31,791 nucleotides of DNA from Muribaculaceae bacterium (GTDB lineage: Bacteria > Bacteroidota > Bacteroidia > Bacteroidales > Muribaculaceae), in the NCBI GenBank assembly GCA_009775195.1, contig VSPF01000009.1, forward strand, positions 1-31,791. The letters are read 5' to 3'. Of this stretch, positions 15,523 to 23,710 are shown one piece after another (the first letter of the stretch is position 1; every line of letters begins with the position of its first letter). The translations under genes were made by a program, and so were the position numbers. Under the pieces are notes generated by a model that searched no databases, was not told the origin of the DNA, and saw nothing but the letters and a program-made list of their open reading frames with translations.

Positions 15523-17712
15523 ATGACCACAGAAGCACTCTCTCTGGCGCAGGCACTGAAGCTGCACTTTGGATTTGACAAATTCAAGGGCAACCAGGAA
15601 GCAATAATGCAAAGCCTCCTGTCGGGCCGTGACACCTTTGTGATTATGCCCACAGGCGGCGGCAAGTCGCTGTGCTACCAACTGCCGGCCCTTATGAGCG
15701 ACGGCACGGCAATCGTCATCTCGCCGCTGATAGCATTGATGAAGAACCAGGTAGACTCGATGCGCAATTTCAGCGAGAACGACAGCATAGCCCACTTCCT
15801 CAACTCCTCGCTTGCCAAATCTGCCATCGACCAGGTTAAGTCGGACATTGTGGCCGGGCAGACAAAGCTGCTATACGTAGCACCCGAATCACTCACTAAA
15901 GAAGAAAATATAGAATTTCTCAAAACAGTTCGAATTTCCTTCTACGCAGTCGACGAGGCCCACTGTATATCAGAATGGGGACATGATTTCCGGCCGGAAT
16001 ACCGACGCATACGCCCTATTATCAACGAAATAGGTACGCGCCCGGTAATAGCCCTTACGGCAACGGCCACCCCCAAGGTACAGCACGATATACAGAAAAA
16101 CCTCGCCATGAATGATGCCATGGTCTTCAAATCGTCGTTTAACCGCGAAAACCTCTACTACGAGATACGCCTGAAAACGCCTAACACCGACCGCGACATA
16201 ATACGCTTTATCAAGCAACGCCCGGGCAAATCGGGCATCATATACTGTCTTTCACGCAAAAAAGTAGAAGAACTTGCCGAGTTGTTGCGCGTCAACAACA
16301 TCAGGGCACTCCCCTACCACGCCGGCATGGACCCGGCCACGCGCTCGGCCAACCAGGACGCCTTCCTGATGGAACAGGTCGACGTCATAGTTGCCACCAT
16401 AGCCTTCGGCATGGGCATCGACAAACCCGACGTGCGCTTCGTCATACACTACGACATGCCCAAATCGCTCGAAGGCTACTACCAGGAAACCGGGCGCAGT
16501 GGTCGTGACGGCGGCGAGGGCGTATGCCTGACATTCTACTCGCGGAAAGACCTCCAGAAGATGGAAAAGTTTATGCAGGGCAAACCTATCAACGAACAGG
16601 AAATCGGCCGTCAGCTCCTCCTCGAGACCGCCGCCTATGCCGAATCGTCGCTTTGCCGCCGCAAAACCCTACTCCACTATTTTGGCGAAAACTTCGAGAA
16701 GGATAATTGCGGAAACTGTGACAACTGTCTCAATCCCAAGAAAAAAGTGGAAGCTAAAGATGATTTGTCAGCGGCACTCGAAACAATTGCCGCCCTTAAA
16801 GAAAAATTCAAAACCGATTATGTAGTCGACGTTATGCTCGGACGCGCCACCAGCGATGTCCGGTCATACGGCCACGAAGACCTCGAAGTCTTCGGCTGCG
16901 CCGGCGGCTCAAGCCCCAAATATATCAATACAGTAATACAACAGGCCATAATCAGCGGTTATATCGAGCGCGGTGTCGAGAACTACGGCATCCTCAAGCT
17001 CACCCGCAAGGGAAAACAATTCCTCAAAGAGCCCGTGTCGTTTAAAATCGTCGAAGACGCCGACTATTCCGACGAAATCATAGACGAAGAACCGACCATG
17101 AGCAACGGCGCAAGCTGCGCGGCCGACCCCGAACTCTTCTCTATCCTTACCTCTCTGCGCCGTAAAATCGCCACCGGGCTCAACCTGCCCCCATTCGTCA
17201 TCTTCCAAGACCCGTCGCTCGAAGCCATGGCTACAACCTACCCCATCACAATCGAGGAGCTTGCCAACATATCGGGCGTGGGCATGGGCAAGGCCAAACG
17301 CTACGGCGAAGAGTTTGTAAAACTCATCCGCACCTACGTAGAAGAAAACGAAATCGACCGCCCCGAAGACCTGCGCGTGCGCACCGTCGCCAACAAGAGC
17401 AAGCTCAAAATAGCCATAATACAGGCCATCGACCGTAAAATCGACCTCAACGAAATCGCCGTGGCAAACGGCATCGACTTCGACCAGCTTCTCGACGAAA
17501 TCGAGGCAATCGTGCACTCGGGCACACGCATCAACATCAAATATTTCATCGACGACGTAATCGACCCCGACGACCAGGCCGATATATTCGAATACTTCCG
17601 CAGCAGCGACACCGGCAACCTCGAAGACGCATACAAAGAACTCGGCGACGACTTCTCGGAAGAAGAAATCCGCCTGGTACGCATAAAATTCCTCTCCGAT
17701 ATGGGGAACTAA
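15523..17712 (+). CDS. recQ: ATP-dependent DNA helicase RecQ
   Basis: This 3'-5' superfamily-2 helicase acts in recombination and replication-fork repair. The 729-aa protein starts with a helicase core: Walker A MPTGGGKSL (about 42-50), DEAHCISEWGHDFRPEY (about 143-160), GIIYCLSRKKVEEL and QETGRSGRDG. A zinc-binding cluster follows (SSLCRRK, then CGNCDNC at about 395-402), then an RQC winged-helix region, an HRDC domain (about 540-605) and a C-terminal helix-turn-helix extension (about 620-729) of the type found in Bacteroidota RecQ. The RQC-linked segment DVMLGRATSDVRSYGHED is well conserved. Only 18 bases separate it from the kinase/RapZ-C gene. Confidence 0.97.
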   Translation: MTTEALSLAQALKLHFGFDKFKGNQEAIMQSLLSGRDTFVIMPTGGGKSLCYQLPALMSDGTAIVISPLIALMKNQVDSMRNFSENDSIAHFLNSSLAKSAIDQVKSDIVAGQTKLLYVAPESLTKEENIEFLKTVRISFYAVDEAHCISEWGHDFRPEYRRIRPIINEIGTRPVIALTATATPKVQHDIQKNLAMNDAMVFKSSFNRENLYYEIRLKTPNTDRDIIRFIKQRPGKSGIIYCLSRKKVEELAELLRVNNIRALPYHAGMDPATRSANQDAFLMEQVDVIVATIAFGMGIDKPDVRFVIHYDMPKSLEGYYQETGRSGRDGGEGVCLTFYSRKDLQKMEKFMQGKPINEQEIGRQLLLETAAYAESSLCRRKTLLHYFGENFEKDNCGNCDNCLNPKKKVEAKDDLSAALETIAALKEKFKTDYVVDVMLGRATSDVRSYGHEDLEVFGCAGGSSPKYINTVIQQAIISGYIERGVENYGILKLTRKGKQFLKEPVSFKIVEDADYSDEIIDEEPTMSNGASCAADPELFSILTSLRRKIATGLNLPPFVIFQDPSLEAMATTYPITIEELANISGVGMGKAKRYGEEFVKLIRTYVEENEIDRPEDLRVRTVANKSKLKIAIIQAIDRKIDLNEIAVANGIDFDQLLDEIEAIVHSGTRINIKYFIDDVIDPDDQADIFEYFRSSDTGNLEDAYKELGDDFSEEEIRLVRIKFLSDMGN

Positions 17713-17730
17713 AACAACCAAGGAACTGAC

Positions 17731-19170
17731 ATGGACACAACCATACTGTCAAAACTATACACCGAGCTCAAGGGACGCCTGCCCGAAACGGTGACCGAAC
17801 TGCCCTCGTCGGGTTCGAACCGGCGCTACTTCAGGCTCTCATCTGCCACCGGCGACAATTCAGTCATAGGCGTGCTGGGGACATCGGCGCCAGAAAACGA
17901 GGCCTTCATCTACATGGCCCGTCATTTTGGCGAGAAAAACATACCCGTGCCCCGTGTGCTCGCCATCAGCGACGACCGAATGGCATACCTGCAGACCGAC
18001 CTTGGCGACTCGCTACTGTTCAAAGAAATAGAGAAAGGCCGTCAGACCCGTTCTTTTTCGGTGGCCGAGAAAGAGCTCCTGTCGAAGACCATAAGCCGCC
18101 TGCCCGACATACAGTTTGCCGGAGCCGACGGCATGGACTTCTCTGTTTGTTACCCGGCTGTAAGTTTTGACGAACGGTCGATAATGTGGGACCTCAACTA
18201 CTTCAAATATTGCTTCCTCAAGGCTACCGGGCTCGACTTTCTCGAAGACAAACTCGAAGACGATTTCCAGGCCATGGCCAAGGTGCTGATGAAGAGCAAC
18301 ACCGATACATTTATGTACCGCGACTTCCAGAGCCGCAACGTCATGATAGTCGATGGCGAACCGTGGTTTATCGACTTCCAGGGCGGCCGTAAAGGGCCGT
18401 TCTACTACGACGTGGCATCGTTTCTCTGGCAGGCCAAAGCCAATATACCCGACGGCCTGCGCAAGGAACTGCTCGAAGTCTACATGGAGTCGCTGCGCAA
18501 ATACCAGCCTATAACACGCGAGGAATTTATGTCGCGGCTGCGCCACTTCGTGCTGTTCCGCACCCTGCAGGTGCTGGGGGCCTACGGCTTCAGGGGGTAT
18601 TTTGAGAAAAAGCCCCACTTCATGCAGAGCGTGCCCTATGCAATTGCCAACCTCAGGGCACTGCTCAACGAGCCTTATGCCGAATATCCCTACCTCAACG
18701 AACTGCTGCTCAAACTTGTAAACATGAAGCAGTTTACCGACGAGTTAGACCGCAAGAGGCTGACCGTGCGCGTGTTTAGTTTCGCCTACAAGAAAGGCAT
18801 ACCCAACGACGTGACCGGCAATGGCGGCGGCTACGTATTCGACTGCCGCGCCATCAACAATCCCGGCAAATACGAACGCTACAAACCTTTTACGGGTCTT
18901 GATGCCAACGTAATAAGATTTTTGGAAGAGGACGGCGAGGTAACGACCTTCCTCGAGCACTGCCACGCGCTCACCGATGCCACCATCGAGAGATATATCG
19001 AGCGAGGCTTTACGAACCTTATGATATCATACGGCTGTACCGGCGGTCAACACCGGTCGGTGTACTGCGCCCAGCACACAGCCGAGCATATAGCAAAGAA
19101 ATTCAACGTAAAAGTCGAACTCATCCACCGGGAACAAAATATCGAACAAACATTTAAGGTAAACGCATGA
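17731..19170 (+). CDS. AmgK-like sugar kinase fused to RapZ C-terminal domain
   Basis: This 479-aa protein has two domains. Residues 1 to about 335 form an APH/choline-kinase fold related to AmgK, the anomeric MurNAc/GlcNAc kinase of peptidoglycan recycling. Catalytic D198 and N203 lie in MYRDFQSRN (the usual His of HxD is Tyr196), and metal-binding D215 lies in FIDFQGGRKGPFYYDVASFL. Residues 346-475 match the C-terminal domain of RapZ: VFSFAYKKGIPND, GYVFDCRAINNPGKY, FTGLDANVIRFL and GCTGGQHRSV (435-444). In E. coli that domain binds GlmZ/GlmY RNA and glucosamine-6-phosphate; the RapZ N-terminal P-loop domain is absent here. The stop overlaps the next ATG (ATGA), a MurU-like gene, which supports the salvage assignment. 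The role of the RapZ part is unknown. Confidence 0.88.
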   Translation: MDTTILSKLYTELKGRLPETVTELPSSGSNRRYFRLSSATGDNSVIGVLGTSAPENEAFIYMARHFGEKNIPVPRVLAISDDRMAYLQTDLGDSLLFKEIEKGRQTRSFSVAEKELLSKTISRLPDIQFAGADGMDFSVCYPAVSFDERSIMWDLNYFKYCFLKATGLDFLEDKLEDDFQAMAKVLMKSNTDTFMYRDFQSRNVMIVDGEPWFIDFQGGRKGPFYYDVASFLWQAKANIPDGLRKELLEVYMESLRKYQPITREEFMSRLRHFVLFRTLQVLGAYGFRGYFEKKPHFMQSVPYAIANLRALLNEPYAEYPYLNELLLKLVNMKQFTDELDRKRLTVRVFSFAYKKGIPNDVTGNGGGYVFDCRAINNPGKYERYKPFTGLDANVIRFLEEDGEVTTFLEHCHALTDATIERYIERGFTNLMISYGCTGGQHRSVYCAQHTAEHIAKKFNVKVELIHREQNIEQTFKVNA

Positions 19171-19934
19171 AAGCAGTAGTCTTTGCTGCCGGCATGGGCA
19201 CACGTCTGCGGCCCTTTACCGATTCACACCCCAAGGCCCTCGCCCCAATAGGCGACACAACGGCCTTGGGGCTTGTTGTAGACAGGCTCATCGAGGCCGG
19301 AGCCGACGGAATAGTGGTAAACGTGCACCACTTTGCCGGGCAAGTGACAGAATGGCTCGGCGCACGGCACTATGCCATACCCATCGAAATCAGCGACGAG
19401 AGCGACTTACTGCTCGACACCGGTGGCGCACTGGCAAAAATATACCGCGAAAGCAGAATGATTGCCGAGGCATCGCCCTACGAACCTATAATCGTACACA
19501 ACGCCGACATATTGACCGATGCCCCAATCGACGGATTGGTAGAAGCCCTTGCCGATGCCGACGTAAGCGTGCTTGTCGACAGCACACGCAAATCGTCGAG
19601 AAGGCTGCTTTTCAACTTTGAGCGCCGCATGAAGGGCTGGCTCGACGAAAAGCACAACACCGTGCTGCCGACGTGTATCGACCCGGACCTCTACCGACCG
19701 GCATCGTTCGGCGGCGTGCATGCAATGCGCCGCGCAGTATTGGCCGATATTTCAGACTACTGCGGTAACGAGCTACACCCTTTCGGCATAATACCCTACT
19801 ACATAGACCGTAGTGTCAAACTCACCATCCGAGCCTACGAACCGGCCAGCCTTTACGGTTGGTATGACATCGGCACACCCGAACGACTGGCAACCGCCCA
19901 AGAGGCATTTACCCAAGGACTCCTAAAGTTATGA
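19167..19934 (+). CDS. murU: MurU-like sugar-phosphate nucleotidyltransferase
   Basis: The 255-aa protein is a single-domain nucleotidyltransferase. The N-terminal signature AAGMGTRLRPFT (residues 7-18) is followed by DSHPKALAPIGD, metal-binding D in VHNADILTD (about 113), and GGVHAMRR and GWYDIGTPERL near the end. It lacks the left-handed helix and hexapeptide repeats of GlmU or RmlA-type fusions, and the short form fits MurU, which makes UDP-MurNAc from MurNAc-1-phosphate. The adjacent AmgK-like kinase would supply that substrate, as in the Pseudomonas pathway that bypasses fosfomycin-sensitive MurA. A related sugar-1-phosphate specificity (GlcNAc, mannose or heptose) cannot be excluded. 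It overlaps both neighbours by ATGA, implying coupled translation. Confidence 0.8.
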   Translation: MKAVVFAAGMGTRLRPFTDSHPKALAPIGDTTALGLVVDRLIEAGADGIVVNVHHFAGQVTEWLGARHYAIPIEISDESDLLLDTGGALAKIYRESRMIAEASPYEPIIVHNADILTDAPIDGLVEALADADVSVLVDSTRKSSRRLLFNFERRMKGWLDEKHNTVLPTCIDPDLYRPASFGGVHAMRRAVLADISDYCGNELHPFGIIPYYIDRSVKLTIRAYEPASLYGWYDIGTPERLATAQEAFTQGLLKL

Positions 19935-20668
19935 AACCCGACAGACTCACCCACAGCTATACCCTTACAGCCGGCGAGAGCAACGCCGAAGGCTACATGC
20001 CGCTGACCCTGCTTGTCGAACGCATCATAGAGGTAGCCACCGAGCATGCCAACAGTCTCGAAATAGGCTACGCAACCCTAATCAAGCAGAATATCGGCTG
20101 GGTACTGAGCCGGCTTAGCGTAGAGATGGACTCAATGCCCGAAATCAACGAGAACTACACCCTGACAACGTGGATAGAAAGCTATAACAGGCGTTTCAGC
20201 GAACGCAACTTCGTTATCACCGGCGACGGCGGCAAGACATTCGGCTATGCCCGCACCGTCTGGGTAGCCATGGACTTCGCCACACGCACCGTTGCCGACC
20301 TCACGTCGCTCGAGCGCGAGTCGTTCCCCACTGCCGAGCTGCCATGCCCTATGGCGAAAACCCCGAGGATAGGGGCACTTCCCGCCGACACAGAGTCGTC
20401 GAATTATACATTTAAATATTGCGACCTCGACTTCAACCGCCACGTCAACACCGTGCGCTATGTAGAGCTGCTGATGAACCAGTGGCCCCTCGAGCATTAC
20501 GACCACTCGTTTGCGAACCGGTTCGACATACTCTTCCACCACGAGTGTCACTTCGGCGAAGAGATAGAACTACGCCGGTCGGGCAGCGACAACCTATCAG
20601 ATTGCGAAATCATAAACCACGAAGGCATCAAAGCCATCGCGGCACGTTTCACTTGGAAAAAACTATGA
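19931..20668 (+). CDS. Acyl-ACP thioesterase (FatA/FatB-like family)
   Basis: The 245-aa protein is a double-hotdog thioesterase of the acyl-ACP type (PF01643), which releases free fatty acid from acyl carrier protein. The first hotdog includes WVLSRLSVEMDSMPEINENYTLTTW and a mid-region with RTVWVAMDFATR. The second carries the catalytic signature YCDLDFNRHVNTVRYVELLMN, with the Asp/Asn/His residues of the family. Length agrees with bacterial members. It is embedded by ATGA overlaps between a MurU-like gene and a HAD phosphatase, which is odd for a lipid enzyme; it may support lipid turnover linked to envelope growth, but that is inference. Confidence 0.88.
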   Translation: MKPDRLTHSYTLTAGESNAEGYMPLTLLVERIIEVATEHANSLEIGYATLIKQNIGWVLSRLSVEMDSMPEINENYTLTTWIESYNRRFSERNFVITGDGGKTFGYARTVWVAMDFATRTVADLTSLERESFPTAELPCPMAKTPRIGALPADTESSNYTFKYCDLDFNRHVNTVRYVELLMNQWPLEHYDHSFANRFDILFHHECHFGEEIELRRSGSDNLSDCEIINHEGIKAIAARFTWKKL

Positions 20669-21297
20669 CAATGACAAAACCGGCAGGAGCCCTCTTTGAC
20701 CTTGACGGCGTACTAATCGACACCGAGGGCATATATACTGACATCTGGAAAGACATTGAGTCGCATTTCCCCACCGGAATACCGGATTTTGCCCATGTAA
20801 TCAAGGGCAACACATTGCCCCGCATACTCGACACATATTTCCGCCCCGAAGACCACGCCGAAATCAGGCACATGCTCAAGGAGCGCGAAGACGCCATGGA
20901 CTACCCTGTCTTCCCCGGCGTGATGAACTTTCTACACTACCTTGCCGACCAGGGCATACCGGCAGCAATCGTCACCAGCAGCGGCGACGTAAAGATGGAC
21001 TTGATAACAAAACGCGAGCCAGCGTTTATGGCTTGTTTCAAGGCCGTGATAACCGACTCGAAAGTCGAGCACTCCAAGCCCCACCCCGACCCGTATATCA
21101 AAGGCGCTCAGGCCCTCGGCGTAGACCCACGGCAGTGCATGGTCTTCGAAGACTCGTATTCGGGTCTCGAGGCAGGGCGTGCGGCAGGGGCCACGGTCGT
21201 CGCCCTGGCGACAACCAACCCACGCGACACACTCACAGACAAGGCCGACCTCGTAATCGACAGGCTCGACGAACTTATCGGCGCGCTTGAGGCATAG
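20665..21297 (+). CDS. HAD-superfamily phosphatase, beta-phosphoglucomutase-like
   Basis: The 210-aa protein has the four HAD motifs. The nucleophile is D12 with D14 in FDLDGVLIDTEG; motif II is IVTSS; motif III Lys is in EHSKPHPDPY; motif IV is VFEDSYSGLEAGRAAG. A small alpha-helical C1 cap lies between motifs I and II. The family covers sugar-phosphate phosphatases and beta-phosphoglucomutases. Position after an AmgK-like kinase and MurU-like enzyme makes a MurNAc-6-phosphate phosphatase role (as MupP in Pseudomonas) possible but unproven. The ATG at 20665 overlaps the thioesterase stop as ATGA; a second ATG two codons later is an alternative. This is the last gene before the pgi promoter. 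Confidence 0.85.
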   Translation: MTMTKPAGALFDLDGVLIDTEGIYTDIWKDIESHFPTGIPDFAHVIKGNTLPRILDTYFRPEDHAEIRHMLKEREDAMDYPVFPGVMNFLHYLADQGIPAAIVTSSGDVKMDLITKREPAFMACFKAVITDSKVEHSKPHPDPYIKGAQALGVDPRQCMVFEDSYSGLEAGRAAGATVVALATTNPRDTLTDKADLVIDRLDELIGALEA

Positions 21298-21310
21298 CCG
21301 CATATAAAAT

Positions 21311-21341
21311 TTTGCCATGTGGCAGCGATTGAGTATATTTG
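21311..21341 (+). promoter_or_regulatory. Promoter of pgi-murI
   Basis: TTTG (21311-21314), 19 bases, then TATATTTG (21334-21341) is a perfect -33/-7 match. It starts 14 bases after the HAD gene stop and gives a short leader of about 18 bases. Confidence 0.87.
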
Positions 21342-21365
21342 CATAAAATTATAATCTTACTAACA

Positions 21366-22700
21366 ATGAAACATATTGAATTAGTAACAAAAGACGTCTT
21401 AGGCACTGTAGGACAGGCTGATATCGACGCCCTCAAAGCCGCCGGCGAAGACGGGCTGGCAAAACTCACCAACGGCACCGGTCTCGGCAACGATTTCCTT
21501 GGATGGGTCACACTGCCCCAGGACATCCCGGCCTCGCTGCTCGACGACATCAACGCCACGGCAGCATCGCTGCGCGACAACTGCGAAGTCGTAGTGGCTA
21601 TCGGCATCGGCGGCAGCTACCTCGGTGCGAAAGCCGTGATTGAAGCCATGCAGAGCAACTTTGCAGCCCTCGAGCCTGCAAAAGGATGCCGCGTGGTATT
21701 TGCCGGCCAAAATATAGGCGAAGACTATATGGCCGAGTTGCAGGCATATCTCAGCGACAAGAAATTCGGCATCATAGTTATTTCGAAATCAGGCACGACC
21801 ACAGAACCGGCAATCGCCTTCCGCATACTTCGCGAACAGCTTGAGAAACAACTCGGCCGCGAAGAAGCCGGCAAACGCATCGTCGCCGTTACCGACGCCG
21901 CCCGTGGCGCCCTCCGCACACTCGCCACTACCGAAGGATACAAGACATACGTGATTCCTGACAACGTGGGCGGCCGTTTCTCGGTTCTGACCCCCGTAGG
22001 CCTGCTGCCCATCGCCGTGGCCGGATACGACATACACGCGCTTGTAGGAGGTGCCGCCGCCATGGCCAAAGCCACCCTCGACGGAAGCTGTGACGCCGCC
22101 CTCAGATATGCTATGACACGCAACGCCCTCTATCGCGCAGGCCGCAAAATCGAAATACTCGTCAACTTCAACCCCAAACTCCATTATTTCGGCGAATGGT
22201 GGAAACAGCTCTACGGCGAGAGCGAGGGCAAGGACCACAAAGGCATCTACCCTGCCGCTGTCGACTTTACCACCGACCTCCACTCTATGGGCCAGTGGAT
22301 ACAGGACGGCGAACGCACGATTTTCGAGACCGTGCTATCGGTAGAAAAGAGCGACAACGAAGTACGCATACCCTTTGACGAAGCCAACCTCGACGGCCTC
22401 AACTACATCGCCGGCAAGCGCATCGACGAAGTAAACAAGATGGCCGAGCTCGGCACCCGTATCGCCCACGTCGACGGCGGCGTGCCCAACATGCTTGTCA
22501 AGCTGCCCGAAATCAGCGAGAACGTGCTCGGCCAGCTCATCTACTTCTTCGAGGCTGCCTGCGGCATCAGCGGCTACATACTCGGCGTCAACCCCTTCAA
22601 CCAGCCCGGTGTAGAGGCTTATAAGAAAAACATGTTTGCCCTGCTCGAAAAGCCGGGCTACGAAGAAGCCACAGCCGCTATCCGCGCCAAACTCGGATGA
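21366..22700 (+). CDS. pgi: Glucose-6-phosphate isomerase
   Basis: Pgi interconverts glucose-6-phosphate and fructose-6-phosphate; the latter feeds glycolysis and, through GlmS, amino-sugar and peptidoglycan synthesis. The 444-aa product is the short bacterial (Bacillus-like) type. It has GIGGSYLGAKA (about 79-89), phosphate-binding ISKSGTTTEPA (about 139-149), a GGRFSVLTPVGLLPIA segment, catalytic Glu in GEWWKQLYGESEGK, and the C-terminal Lys region NPFNQPGVEAYKKN. The ATG at 21366 begins MKHIELVTK and is preferred to an in-frame TTG at 21339, which falls inside the -7 promoter box. The stop overlaps murI (ATGA). Confidence 0.97.
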   Translation: MKHIELVTKDVLGTVGQADIDALKAAGEDGLAKLTNGTGLGNDFLGWVTLPQDIPASLLDDINATAASLRDNCEVVVAIGIGGSYLGAKAVIEAMQSNFAALEPAKGCRVVFAGQNIGEDYMAELQAYLSDKKFGIIVISKSGTTTEPAIAFRILREQLEKQLGREEAGKRIVAVTDAARGALRTLATTEGYKTYVIPDNVGGRFSVLTPVGLLPIAVAGYDIHALVGGAAAMAKATLDGSCDAALRYAMTRNALYRAGRKIEILVNFNPKLHYFGEWWKQLYGESEGKDHKGIYPAAVDFTTDLHSMGQWIQDGERTIFETVLSVEKSDNEVRIPFDEANLDGLNYIAGKRIDEVNKMAELGTRIAHVDGGVPNMLVKLPEISENVLGQLIYFFEAACGISGYILGVNPFNQPGVEAYKKNMFALLEKPGYEEATAAIRAKLG

Positions 22701-23569
22701 GGCAGATAAGCGAAGCCATAAAAGCCACAGTCGGACATCCCGGCCCCATCGGGGTGTTCGACTCAGGCTACGGCGGCCTCACCATATTGCGAGAACTCCG
22801 CCGCGCACTACCCGATGCCGATTTCATCTATCTCGGCGATAACGCGCGTGCCCCATACGGTACGCGCTCTTTCGATTTGGTCTACCACTTCACCCTCGAG
22901 GCTGTGCGCTATCTCTTTGCCCGTGGCTGCCAACTGGTGATACTTGCCTGCAACACGGCCTCGGCCAAGGCCCTGCGCAGCATACAGCAACACGACCTGC
23001 CCGGCATCGACCCCTCGCGCCGCGTGCTCGGAGTGATACGCCCAACCGCCGAAATCATAGGCGACTACACGCAAAGCCGCCACGTGGGCCTGTTCGGCAC
23101 CCCGGGCACGGTAACGTCGCAGTCCTACGACATGGAACTTGTCAAACTGCACCCCGACATCACCTTTACGGCACATGCCTGCCCCATGTGGGTACCACTG
23201 GTCGAAAACCTCGAAGCCGACGGCCCCGGGGCCGACTATTTCGTTGAGAAAGAAGTCAATGCGCTTCTCGAGAGCGACCCGGCCATCGACACCATCATAC
23301 TGGGCTGCACACACTACCCGCTGCTCTACGACAAAATCCGCGCCTATGTGCCCAGAGGCATAGAGATATTACGTCAGGGCGGCATCGTGGCATCGTCGCT
23401 GCTCGACTACCTGCGCCGTCACCCCGAAATGGAGCGGCTGATAACACGCGGGGGCACACTCGAGTTATTGACAACCGAGGAAGCCGACAAATTTAGCGGC
23501 CTTGCCACCATCTTTATGGGCGAGCCCTCTACGGCGATGCGCGTCAACGACCTGTCGGCACCTCTATAA
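22697..23569 (+). CDS. murI: Glutamate racemase
   Basis: MurI converts L-glutamate to D-glutamate for the peptidoglycan stem peptide. The 290-aa protein has GVFDSGYGGLTIL near the N-terminus, the first catalytic cysteine C85 in ILACNTASAKAL and the second, C204, in LGCTHYPLL. GDNARAPYGTR lies between. The first 15 residues before GPIGVFDSG are a short extension. It is translationally coupled to pgi by a 4-base overlap. Pairing with pgi, and with the amino-sugar genes upstream, places it in a precursor-supply group. Confidence 0.96.
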   Translation: MRQISEAIKATVGHPGPIGVFDSGYGGLTILRELRRALPDADFIYLGDNARAPYGTRSFDLVYHFTLEAVRYLFARGCQLVILACNTASAKALRSIQQHDLPGIDPSRRVLGVIRPTAEIIGDYTQSRHVGLFGTPGTVTSQSYDMELVKLHPDITFTAHACPMWVPLVENLEADGPGADYFVEKEVNALLESDPAIDTIILGCTHYPLLYDKIRAYVPRGIEILRQGGIVASSLLDYLRRHPEMERLITRGGTLELLTTEEADKFSGLATIFMGEPSTAMRVNDLSAPL

Positions 23570-23654
23570 GATGTTAAATTTTATTCGCACATAGGCTTCT
23601 TTGGCGTTAAAAACATATAAATGCGCCTGTTTTGACCACTTTTAAGGCGAAGAG

Positions 23655-23686
23655 TTTGCCTCGTTGGGGCGAAAAAGTTAATTTTG
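23655..23686 (+). promoter_or_regulatory. Promoter of the lipoprotein-barrel-uppS-bamA unit
   Basis: TTTG (23655-23658), 20 bases, then TAATTTTG (23679-23686) fits the consensus fully. The next ATG is 25 bases downstream. Confidence 0.82.
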
Positions 23687-23710
23687 CATCTTGAAATACC
23701 GTTTTACCCA

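Noticed and set aside
14237..15556. Open frame of 439 codons on the minus strand opposite clpX
   Set aside because: Shadow of clpX caused by codon bias; its translation has no family features and it spans the clpX-recQ junction.
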